A DNA stretch of 6,895 bases. Source: Blautia sp. (GTDB taxonomy: Bacteria; Bacillota; Clostridia; Lachnospirales; Lachnospiraceae). Of this stretch, positions 1 through 5,680 are shown one piece after another. Where the stretch lies: contig JAFOJB010000470.1 of the NCBI GenBank assembly GCA_017420455.1, forward strand, positions 1 through 6,895. The letters run 5' to 3'. How positions within the stretch are numbered: position 1 is the stretch's first letter; the number at the start of each line of letters is the position of its first letter. Below the pieces are notes generated by a model, which made no database searches, was not told where the DNA came from, and worked only from the letters and a program-made list of their open reading frames with translations. The position numbers and the translations under genes are program-made.

Positions 1-106
1 CGCAGTCGCTGAGGCCAGACCTGTATCCCCGCTCTGGAATCCGTGTGTCCCCTGACCCGGCAATCCCGCCCCGGGGGGAGGCGGTCGTTTCCTCACCCTG
101 TGTTTT

Positions 107-865
107 TTACAGGTAAACGGGGATGATCTTCTCATACAGAAGGACTTCTCTGTCGTTTACAGGTCTGTCTTCATGATAATGCCCGAAGAACCATTTTCTG
201 AAGTCTGTTTTCTGCCGGATCTCTTCCAGGTAAGCCGTCAGGTTATCCTGATCGCCAGAGCCTCTTCCGAGGAGGCTCAGCGTGCTGGCGGCACAACAGT
301 GTGTTACAATGATGTCTACCGTATTCCGATATGCAGCCAGATTTCTCCTGCCTTCCTCCATCTCCTCCTCCGTCGGCATCTCCCTTTCCCACCAGGAGAT
401 GTGGTTCACGCGATAGGGAAGCCCCTCCTTTTCCAGCCTTCTGGCCCTGGCCAGAAGGTTCTTGTCCCCCGGTTCCAGGATACCGCCTTTTATATCGTGG
501 CTTCTGGCTCCTCCAAAGGCAAAAATGCTCCTGCCGTCTATCTCAAAGACCTGTCCACGCATAAGGTGGATCACAGAAGGCCGGATCTTATGAACCTTTC
601 CTCCATGCCAGTGCTCCACCGGGTATGCATCCAGTCTGTCGAAATTCTCATGATTTCCATCCACGAACAGCGTTGTAAAGGACTTTTCCTCCAGCCAGTC
701 CATGAGATGCTTTTCTTCTTTGTTCTCTTCCTTCCTGTTCCACACCCCTCCGAAATCACCGCAGACAATGACATAATCATTCTTTGCCATCTCCTTCTGC
801 TGCAGGAAGACCCTGGTGCTGAACCGTCTGAAATCCTGATGGCAGTCTCCTGTTATATAGATCAT
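107..865 (-). CDS. Calcineurin-like metallophosphoesterase
   Basis: This 252-residue cytoplasmic protein has the motifs of the calcineurin-like metallophosphoesterase superfamily in order: a first metal motif GDCHQD (D7, H9), GDFGGVW (D37), GNHEN (N71, H72), a lone histidine in THCC (H189) and GHYHEDR (H229, H231). These residues normally bind two metal ions and hydrolyse phosphoester bonds; the natural substrate cannot be read from the sequence. There is no signal peptide or membrane segment. The start is supported by two overlapping AGGAGG boxes (873-881 on the plus strand), 7 nt from the ATG. The gene stands alone and is divergent from the GH43 gene, with its own probable promoter. The family includes protein phosphatases, nucleotide diesterases and nucleases, so only the superfamily is certain. 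Confidence 0.93.
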   Translation of the reverse strand: MIYITGDCHQDFRRFSTRVFLQQKEMAKNDYVIVCGDFGGVWNRKEENKEEKHLMDWLEEKSFTTLFVDGNHENFDRLDAYPVEHWHGGKVHKIRPSVIHLMRGQVFEIDGRSIFAFGGARSHDIKGGILEPGDKNLLARARRLEKEGLPYRVNHISWWEREMPTEEEMEEGRRNLAAYRNTVDIIVTHCCAASTLSLLGRGSGDQDNLTAYLEEIRQKTDFRKWFFGHYHEDRPVNDREVLLYEKIIPVYL

Positions 866-897
866 GCACAGCCCTCCTCCTTTTAAAATATGCTCCC

Positions 898-926
898 ATT
901 TTAACGGATAAACTGATTTTCGTCAT
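898..926 (-). promoter_or_regulatory. Probable sigma-A promoter of the metallophosphoesterase gene
   Basis: Read on the minus strand, a -35 like ATGACG (921-926) is followed by a 17-nt spacer and a -10 like TAAAAT (898-903). The -35 matches the consensus at four of six positions and the -10 at five of six. It lies about 30 nt upstream of the start codon, leaving a short leader that contains the AGGAGG box. Confidence 0.45.
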
Positions 927-1148
927 TAAACCAGAAGTTGAATATTTATAAAGCGCAGCTGACACGCTGCATTTCCCTGCCTCCTGGCTGCAAAAGAACC
1001 CTCGTCCGCGTCTGCAGGACGTATTTGACTGCGGACAAGGATCCTTCTGCAGTCCGTCAGGACGCCAGACACCCTGAAAACACATAAAGTCCCCTGCCGG
1101 TGATACCGTGAACCATAACGACTGCAGCGCTGTCACTGCAGAGAATTT
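927..1148. other. Gene-free divergent intergenic region with several dyads
   Basis: No credible protein is visible on either strand; the open minus-strand frame here is low-complexity and has no ribosome binding site. The stretch carries a hairpin CGTCC (1003-1007) / GGACG (1017-1021), a longer one GACTGCGGA (1027-1035) / TCTGCAGTC (1046-1054, one G:T pair), and four copies of the palindrome CTGCAG (1012-1017, 1047-1052, 1122-1127, 1136-1141). It lies upstream of both predicted promoters, so these are more likely DNA binding sites than parts of the two leaders. A small RNA cannot be excluded. Confidence 0.4.
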
Positions 1149-1165
1149 CATCTGGCATACAGATG
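1149..1165. promoter_or_regulatory. Operator-like dyad over the GH43 promoter
   Basis: CATCTG (1149-1154) and CAGATG (1160-1165) form a perfect 6-bp inverted repeat around a 5-bp centre. It covers the -35 region of the probable GH43 promoter, where a bound repressor would block RNA polymerase. The regulator is not in the window, and I do not recognise the site as belonging to a known factor. Confidence 0.4.
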
Positions 1166-1181
1166 TGATCGAGAGTATAAT
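1152..1181 (+). promoter_or_regulatory. Probable sigma-A promoter of the GH43 gene
   Basis: A perfect -10 TATAAT (1176-1181) is preceded at 18 nt by CTGGCA (1152-1157), a four-of-six match to the -35 consensus. The start codon is about 40 nt downstream, giving a leader of roughly 35 nt. A second AT-rich block, TATAAC (1187-1192), lies just after the -10 and is less convincing. Confidence 0.55.
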
Positions 1182-1222
1182 ACCGCTATAACCATTCAGC
1201 TTCAGAAAAAGGGGGAATATTT

Positions 1223-2695
1223 ATGAAGAATCCTGTCATCTGGGCAGATTACCCTGACCTGGATGTCATCAGAGTTGATGACACCTATTACATGGTCAGC
1301 ACGACCATGCACATGTTTCCGGGCTGTGCGGTCCTCAGATCCTACGATCTGCTGCACTGGGAAATGGCATCCTATGTATATGACAGTCTTGGAGAAACTG
1401 ACGCGCAGAAGCTTCAGAACGGGAATATTTACGGGAAAGGCATGTGGGCTGCCAGCCTGAGATATCATAAAGGGCTGTTCCATGTGGTTTTCTGCGCCAA
1501 TGATACACACCGGATGTATCATTATACGGCGGCACAGGCAGAAGGTCCCTGGACACGGCATCAGATGGAGGGATTCTATCACGACAGTTCTGTCCTTTTT
1601 GACGATGACGGCAGGGTATATATCGTTTATGGAAACAGACAGATCCATCTGACCGAACTCACTCCGGATCTCTCCAGCCCCCTGAAAGACGGCCTGGACA
1701 GGATCATCGTTACCGACACCCCTGACGCTTCTCTTGGATACGAGGGTTCCCATCTGCTGAAGATCCACGGCCGGTATTACCTGTTTCTGATCCACTGGAT
1801 GTCCACCGGCCATAAACGGCGGACGGAAGCCGTCTACTCTGCCGACAGTCCGGAGGGAGAATGGACCGGCAAAGACTGCCTGGATGATGATATGGGTTTT
1901 CACAACTGCGGCGTCGCCCAGGGAGGGATCGTAGATACACCGGAGGGTGAATGGTACGCCATGCTTTTCCAGGATCACGGCGCTGTCGGACGTGTTCCGG
2001 TAGTGGTTCCCGTGCGATGGGAAAAGGATCTTCCCGTTATGGGACCGGTGCCCCGGGATGTGGAAATCACCAGCACCCGGCCCGGCCATGTCTATGCTCC
2101 GCTGATCGGAAGCGACGATTTCTCTTCCGGTAAACTGGCTTCCTTCTGGCAGTGGAATCATGAACCCGATCTGTCTCTTGTCACGCTGGACAGCAGAAAG
2201 AAAAGACTGATCCTGAAAAGCGGAAGGCTTTCGGATTCTCTTCCCGATGCTCCCAATACACTGACACAGAGGACCTTCGGCCCCGGAACCCGCGCAGAGG
2301 TTACGGTCGACGCCTCGGGGCTGAACGAAGGAGACTTTGCCGGCATCTGCGCATTGCAGGGTCTGTACGCACAGGCCGGCGTCAGGAAATGCGATGGAGC
2401 GTACCTGTTGTCCTGGATCGAAAAGACCGACGACGGAATCCACGAAGAGACCGTGGCCGTCTCTTCCAGTCAGATCCGGCTGGCCGTGGATTTTGACTTC
2501 GAAGACATGAAGGATCTGGTTGTCTTCCATTATCTGGAGAGCGGACGATGGACTGCTCTCGGAAGGCCGCACCAGCTGGAATACCGGCTGGACCATTTCA
2601 TGGGCTGCCGGGTGGGACTGTACTGTTATTCCACCTGTATGACCGGCGGAGAAGCCGCCTTTCTGGAATTTCAGATCGATCAGACAGGCTGCTGA
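1223..2695 (+). CDS. Glycoside hydrolase family 43 protein, probable cytoplasmic beta-xylosidase or arabinofuranosidase
   Basis: This 490-residue protein is a family 43 glycosidase, which removes xylose or arabinofuranose from oligosaccharides with inversion. The N-terminal five-bladed propeller (about 1-290) opens with the family signature YPDLDVIRVDDTYYM. D12 is the likely catalytic base, D121 in HDSSVLFDDDG the pKa modulator, and E174 in GYEGSH the catalytic acid. The STTMHMFPG segment (26-34) resembles the GH43 subfamily 12-like enzymes. Residues about 295-490, starting SDDFSSG, look like the concanavalin-A-like beta-sandwich found at the C-terminus of GH43 beta-xylosidases. There is no signal peptide, so it probably acts inside the cell on imported oligosaccharides. 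A GGGGG-containing ribosome binding site lies at 1210-1217. No transporter or regulator gene is next to it. The exact sugar specificity is not determined. Confidence 0.93.
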   Translation: MKNPVIWADYPDLDVIRVDDTYYMVSTTMHMFPGCAVLRSYDLLHWEMASYVYDSLGETDAQKLQNGNIYGKGMWAASLRYHKGLFHVVFCANDTHRMYHYTAAQAEGPWTRHQMEGFYHDSSVLFDDDGRVYIVYGNRQIHLTELTPDLSSPLKDGLDRIIVTDTPDASLGYEGSHLLKIHGRYYLFLIHWMSTGHKRRTEAVYSADSPEGEWTGKDCLDDDMGFHNCGVAQGGIVDTPEGEWYAMLFQDHGAVGRVPVVVPVRWEKDLPVMGPVPRDVEITSTRPGHVYAPLIGSDDFSSGKLASFWQWNHEPDLSLVTLDSRKKRLILKSGRLSDSLPDAPNTLTQRTFGPGTRAEVTVDASGLNEGDFAGICALQGLYAQAGVRKCDGAYLLSWIEKTDDGIHEETVAVSSSQIRLAVDFDFEDMKDLVVFHYLESGRWTALGRPHQLEYRLDHFMGCRVGLYCYSTCMTGGEAAFLEFQIDQTGC

Positions 2696-2888
2696 GAAAG
2701 CCGGGACGCCATATGGGCTTCAGCCACCGTCGGGCCTGCCGGGCGCGGAGTCCGATTCCCCGCCGCAGGCTGCGGAGCGTACAGCCTGAATGCGAAGCAG
2801 AGCTCCGGGGTATTGCCCTTCGCCGCAGCCGCCAGATGGACAGGCAGGCCGGTGGTCTGTCTCATTGAACGCAGGAATAAACAGAACA
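2696..2888. other. GC-rich gene-free stretch after GH43
   Basis: About 190 bp follow the GH43 stop without a convincing gene. The frames that stay open are rich in Arg, Pro and Ala, lack ribosome binding sites and mostly extend antisense into GH43. Visible structures are a tight palindrome CCGCAG-G-CTGCGG (2763-2775) and an inverted repeat GACAG (2839-2843) / CTGTC (2857-2861). The stretch could be the GH43 3' untranslated region or decayed sequence. Confidence 0.35.
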
Positions 2889-2999
2889 GGGCTGTGAAAA
2901 TACCCCTCTCCTGATATCCGCCCGCCAGTCCGAATGCGGAAATCCACGCATTCAGACAGACGGGAATCACAGATGAGTGACTCTTTCACAGCCCTTTTT
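2889..2999 (+). terminator. Nested inverted-repeat element with T tract, probable GH43 terminator
   Basis: GGGCTGTGAAA (2889-2899) and TTTCACAGCCC (2984-2994) are perfect 11-bp inverted arms, and TTTTT (2995-2999) follows directly. The 84 bp between them fold further: TGATATCC (2912-2919) can pair with GGGAATCA (2962-2969) with one mismatch and one G:U, or alternatively CCCG (2921-2924) with CGGG (2961-2964). GAATGCG (2932-2938) pairs with CGCATTC (2947-2953). The T tract on the plus strand and the position between convergent genes suggest a terminator for GH43. Its size is unusual for an intrinsic terminator, so a small insertion-type repeat or structured RNA is an alternative. Confidence 0.5.
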
Positions 3000-3015
3000 G
3001 TTTCAGCAATTCTTT

Positions 3016-3249
3016 TTACAGCCTTCTTCCGATCCAGATCAGGATACACGCGCCAACCACGGAAACGATCGTTCCTCCGATCAGGCCCCGTCCCTGAATT
3101 CCGATAACTCCCAGCACGATCGACCCTACGACGCCGCCGATCAGGCCAAGGATCACGTTTTTGACCATACTGCCCTCACTGCCCATAAGCTTTCCGGCGA
3201 TCCAGCCGGCAACTCCGCCCAGGATCAGGGTCCATAAAAATCCTAACAT
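3016..3249 (-). CDS. GlsB/YeaQ/YmgE-family small membrane protein
   Basis: This 77-residue, very hydrophobic, glycine-rich protein belongs to the GlsB/YeaQ/YmgE (transglycosylase-associated) family, small integral membrane proteins often linked to envelope stress. Their biochemical role is not settled. Three membrane segments are visible at about 1-23, 29-51 and 55-74. The first carries the family-like pattern LGGVAGWIAGKLMG, and the protein ends in GRRL. Usual family length is about 80-85 residues. The start is chosen at 3249, because the AGGAGG box (3257-3262) is 7 nt away. An in-frame ATG two codons earlier (3255) would leave only 1 nt between box and codon. The gene follows the transglutaminase-like gene on the same strand with a 145-nt gap, so it could be co-transcribed, but it probably also has its own promoter. 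Confidence 0.92.
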   Translation of the reverse strand: MLGFLWTLILGGVAGWIAGKLMGSEGSMVKNVILGLIGGVVGSIVLGVIGIQGRGLIGGTIVSVVGACILIWIGRRL

Positions 3250-3264
3250 GTTCATTCCTCCTTT

Positions 3265-3303
3265 TATTCACAAGAATATACTGACATACATTGATGTCGG
3301 ATG
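3265..3303 (-). promoter_or_regulatory. Possible promoter and overlapping dyads of the glsB-like gene
   Basis: On the minus strand TATATT (3275-3280) could be a -10, but the hexamer 17 nt upstream (CATCCG, 3298-3303) is a poor -35. Two perfect dyads crowd the site. TATTC-ACAA-GAATA (3265-3278) overlaps the -10 and lies just upstream of the ribosome binding site. GACAT-N6-ATGTC (3283-3298) fills the spacer. A weak -35 with dyads is compatible with activator or repressor control, which is inference. Confidence 0.3.
3266..3284. repeat. 19-bp direct repeat, copy A, beside the glsB-like start
   Basis: ATTCACAAGAATATACTGA matches the copy at 3358-3376 in 17 of 19 bases. Each copy contains the palindrome ATTC-N4-GAAT, and this copy is the more symmetric. 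It overlaps the possible -10 of the glsB-like gene. Confidence 0.6.
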
Positions 3304-3357
3304 GCGATTCTGCAGAGCCGGCCAGCACACGGCCGCCAGCAGGATCTGTCTCTTCTA

Positions 3358-3376
3358 ATTCACGGGAATATACTGA
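3358..3376. repeat. 19-bp direct repeat, copy B, after the transglutaminase-like gene
   Basis: ATTCACGGGAATATACTGA differs from copy A (3266-3284) only in the two central bases (GG for AA). The copies are 92 bp apart start to start, and this one lies 19 bp beyond the transglutaminase-like stop codon. The sequence between them is unrelated GC-rich DNA with a weak CGGCC/GGCCG hairpin and no T tract. Confidence 0.6.
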
Positions 3377-3394
3377 TCTGCCTCTATTTCCCGG

Positions 3395-4735
3395 TCAGAT
3401 CTCCACATGCATGAAGGGCATGCTATGAGAGATCGCCCGGCGGTATCCGGGAGCAGATTCATAGGGAACAGCGTAATACTTATAACTGGTATTCCGGTAT
3501 GTCTCGGGATCATAGACCAGGTCATTAATTTCCACCCAGCCGTGGCCTGTGCTGTTGCAGCCGTACACAGTCTCACACCCACAGGCCTTTGCCATGTACG
3601 CGAAGGCTGCGGCGTAACTCAGGCAGTCCCCGGACCCGTCCAGGAACATGTCGTTGGCATACTCCACCGGCCAGTCCACACCATAATACGGATAAATGTT
3701 TCTGCCGGGCCAGGTATCGATCACATATTTAAAGCAGACCCAGAGCTTCTTCTCCCGGCTCATGGAACTGTCGGTAATGCTGTCCACAATAGCCGCGGCT
3801 CTCCGGTAAGTCTTCTGCTCTGCCGTCCCGAAGCTGTCCGATTCCCGGGAATCGTTGGCGCTCAGATCCTGCCTGTATACGCCATTGTTGTCAAAAAAGA
3901 AACAATACTTTCCGGAGATAAGCCACCCGGTTTTCATCCGGCCGCTGCTGTCAAAATAATATTGCTTTCCGTTGATGGTATTCCAGCCTGTCACCTTTTT
4001 CCCGTGCAGATAATAATATCTGGCGCCGCCGGAGTTTTCCCAGTACTGATGCTTTGTCGTCTTTCCCACAACACCGCCGCTGCTCTTTCCCATGATCATC
4101 CTGTTTCCGACCTTTGTGAAAGCGCGCACCTGATAAATATAACGGGTCTCCGGAACTATGGGATGCAGCTTTCCGCTCCCGTGAACCCAGCTGCAAAGCG
4201 TCGGTCTGACATCGGCCACCTTTGCCCAGCGTTTCTTCTCCAGCCGGTAGATCCGGTATCCTGACGCTCCCGGCACTCTCTGCCAGCGGATCCGCAGCTT
4301 GTTGCAGGCACATTCCCTTACGCTGATCGTCCTGACCGTACGCGGTACAGGAGTACCGCTCCTGGTGCTTTTTCCCAGCGGACTTTTCTGGTCTCCTTTG
4401 ACGGCCTGTACGCAGTAGGTATAAGCTGTCCCCGTCGTCAACGGTTTTTTCGAAGAGGATACATGAAGAAACTCAGTTGTCCTGATCCCGCTTCTGACCG
4501 CTTTCCACTTGCTGATATTCCCTCCTTTGTAATAGACGGTATAGCTTTCTGCGCCTGCAGCAGGTTTCCAGACGACCCGGAGGGCGTTGTATGAATCTGA
4601 AGTGACCGATACCACCTCCGGTACCGGGAGCGACTTCTGTTTTCCCGCAGCGCTTACTCTGCCGGCACAGATTACACAGAAAACCAGACATAAAAAAAGG
4701 AACTGCCGAAGCTGTCTGCATCGTGCTGTTTTCAT
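3395..4735 (-). CDS. Secreted FN3 / cell-wall-binding-repeat / transglutaminase-like protein
   Basis: This 446-residue protein is probably exported and enzymatic. Residues 1-29 form a signal peptide (basic start, hydrophobic core, cleavage near VSA-A). Two fibronectin type III-like domains follow (about 38-130 and 132-228). Next come aromatic choline/glucan-binding-type repeats (about 230-290), with YYYLHGKKVTGW, KQYYFDSSGRMKTGW and CFFFDNNGVY. The C-terminal part (about 305-446) is a transglutaminase-like papain fold: C371 in GSGDCLSYAAAF, H398 in GHGWVEI and D409 in VYDPET make a complete triad. Such domains act as proteases, amidases or crosslinkers, so the reaction is unknown; the repeats suggest retention at the cell wall. 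The start has AAGGA directly against the ATG, but GGGAAG 9 nt upstream could serve, and the signal peptide supports this start. It is divergent from the other secreted repeat protein. Confidence 0.9.
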   Translation of the reverse strand: MKTARCRQLRQFLFLCLVFCVICAGRVSAAGKQKSLPVPEVVSVTSDSYNALRVVWKPAAGAESYTVYYKGGNISKWKAVRSGIRTTEFLHVSSSKKPLTTGTAYTYCVQAVKGDQKSPLGKSTRSGTPVPRTVRTISVRECACNKLRIRWQRVPGASGYRIYRLEKKRWAKVADVRPTLCSWVHGSGKLHPIVPETRYIYQVRAFTKVGNRMIMGKSSGGVVGKTTKHQYWENSGGARYYYLHGKKVTGWNTINGKQYYFDSSGRMKTGWLISGKYCFFFDNNGVYRQDLSANDSRESDSFGTAEQKTYRRAAAIVDSITDSSMSREKKLWVCFKYVIDTWPGRNIYPYYGVDWPVEYANDMFLDGSGDCLSYAAAFAYMAKACGCETVYGCNSTGHGWVEINDLVYDPETYRNTSYKYYAVPYESAPGYRRAISHSMPFMHVEI

Positions 4736-4792
4736 TCCTTGTTTCTTCCCTGCTCAGGAATACTTCCTCGCCTTCTTATTTATTTGCAAACA

Positions 4793-4805
4793 TGATAAAT
4801 TATCA
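4793..4805. promoter_or_regulatory. Perfect palindrome over the -10 of the transglutaminase-like gene
   Basis: TGATAA (4793-4798) and TTATCA (4800-4805) are perfect inverted arms around one central A. The site covers the -10 box of the minus-strand promoter, a typical repressor position. No regulator gene is nearby, and AT-rich promoter DNA can form such palindromes by chance. Confidence 0.4.
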
Positions 4806-4827
4806 CATTTCTTCCGTTTCTTGTCAA
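4799..4827 (-). promoter_or_regulatory. Sigma-A promoter of the transglutaminase-like gene
   Basis: On the minus strand a perfect -35 TTGACA (4822-4827), a 17-nt spacer and a -10 GATAAT (4799-4804) preceded by TG one base upstream (extended -10) form a strong promoter. The expected leader is about 57 nt. Confidence 0.8.
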
Positions 4828-4857
4828 TCCTTAAAAGTGACAGTTTCACCTTATGGC

Positions 4858-4886
4858 TTGATTTATCTGCCTTCATTCGGTATAAT
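4858..4886 (+). promoter_or_regulatory. Sigma-A promoter of the secreted repeat protein gene
   Basis: TTGATT (4858-4863), a 17-nt spacer and a perfect TATAAT (4881-4886) form a near-consensus promoter. Transcription would start near 4893, giving a leader of about 75 nt. Its -35 is about 30 bp from the -35 of the opposing promoter, so the two polymerase sites are back to back. Confidence 0.8.
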
Positions 4887-4896
4887 TCTAAAAGTC

Positions 4897-4927
4897 CGGA
4901 ACATAATATACAATTCCGCATGTATAT
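4897..4927 (+). promoter_or_regulatory. Two mutually exclusive small hairpins in the leader
   Basis: In the predicted leader, CGGAA (4897-4901) can pair with TTCCG (4914-4918), and ATATAC (4906-4911) with GTATAT (4922-4927). The two hairpins interlock and cannot form together. Both are short and AT-rich, and no known riboswitch class is recognised, so a regulatory role is only a possibility. Confidence 0.25.
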
Positions 4928-4968
4928 CTTATGCCGTCTCATAAACCAGAAAAAGAAAGGAGATCATT

Positions 4969-5652
4969 ATGAAAAAACACAGACGTTTTCTTCTGGTGCT
5001 GCTCTGCTGTCTGCTCGCCTGGACTTCAGTTTCTTCCATTTTCACTGCCAGTACGGTACAGGCAGCCACCAGCTCAAAAACCGGTTTGAAAAGGTTCACA
5101 AGGCAGGTGACTGTCAACGGAAAAACCTTTAACAAGAATATTTATTACTATGTAAAGAAAAACGGTACCCGCGCAAAAAAAGAATGGGTAACCATCAAGG
5201 GCAATAAATATTATTTTGATTATAAGGGTTATGCCATCACGGCTCCCATTTCGAAGACCAGAAACCAGAACATCAGCATTGTAAACCAGAAGATCGGAAA
5301 CCATTTTTATGGGTTTGACCAGAAAGGCCGTATGCTGAAAGGGCTTTATGTGGTGACGGACATCACCAATCCCACGAAATCCGTTTTTGCCTTTTATAAT
5401 ACAAAGACCGGCATCTGGGATAAAACCATCTCCAAAAACTTCAACAACGCGTCCAAATACGAATCGAATTCCGCTGCCCTCAAAAAGCTGCTGAAAAGCT
5501 TTAAGCCGGTGAATACGCGCAAGACGGCCACCTGCTATCATAAAATGCCTGGCGGAACCGATATTATCCTGACCTATCAGAACTTCATCGTAAATTATAC
5601 CCGTGACAAAGCCGGCAAAAAAGAGATCGTGCTGGGAATCCAGAGCCGGTAA
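4969..5652 (+). CDS. Secreted protein with cell-wall-binding-type repeats, unknown function
   Basis: This 227-residue basic protein starts with a clear signal peptide (KKHRR, hydrophobic core 7-25, cleavage near VQA-A at 32/33). Residues about 58-92 resemble an aromatic choline/glucan-binding-type repeat (YYYVKKNGTR, EWVTIKGNKYYFDYKGY), and a weaker unit follows at about 109-126 (HFYGFDQKGRMLKG). The tail (about 165-227) looks like a separate small domain with a single Cys after the signal peptide (TCYHKMPGGTDIILTYQNF) and an ending rich in beta propensity. I do not recognise its function. There is no LPXTG motif or membrane anchor. AAAGGAG lies 6 nt before the ATG. The repeats resemble those of the divergent transglutaminase-like protein, which suggests related surface roles; a binding partner or adhesin would fit but is inference. 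Confidence 0.88.
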   Translation: MKKHRRFLLVLLCCLLAWTSVSSIFTASTVQAATSSKTGLKRFTRQVTVNGKTFNKNIYYYVKKNGTRAKKEWVTIKGNKYYFDYKGYAITAPISKTRNQNISIVNQKIGNHFYGFDQKGRMLKGLYVVTDITNPTKSVFAFYNTKTGIWDKTISKNFNNASKYESNSAALKKLLKSFKPVNTRKTATCYHKMPGGTDIILTYQNFIVNYTRDKAGKKEIVLGIQSR

Positions 5653-5680
5653 GAAACAGTCTCCGGACCATGGCGCTGAA

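Noticed and set aside
66..84. GC-rich hairpin CCGCC/GGCGG as terminator of the metallophosphoesterase gene
   Set aside because: The stem is only 5 bp, other pairings are equally possible, and no T tract follows on the minus strand.
1..106. Possible gene end at the left edge
   Set aside because: Some frames stay open for about 30 codons, but there is no motif or other support in so short a GC-rich stretch.
173..886. Long plus-strand frame opposite the metallophosphoesterase
   Set aside because: The minus-strand frame has the full metal-binding motif set and a strong ribosome binding site; the plus frame is its shadow.
777..1151. Minus-strand frame of 124 codons upstream of the metallophosphoesterase
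   Set aside because: It runs through the likely promoter and into the real gene in another frame, with no ribosome binding site and no protein-like pattern.
1202..2596. Long open minus-strand frame (464 codons) opposite GH43
   Set aside because: It is antisense to a protein with clear family motifs and catalytic residues, has no ribosome binding site, and its translation matches nothing recognisable.
2680..3049. Minus-strand frames across the GH43-glsB gap
   Set aside because: Composition is Ala/Pro/Arg-rich, there is no ribosome binding site, and they overlap the GH43 end or the glsB-like 3' end.
3407..4264. Plus-strand frame of 285 codons opposite the transglutaminase-like gene
   Set aside because: It is antisense to a protein with signal peptide, repeats and a complete catalytic triad.
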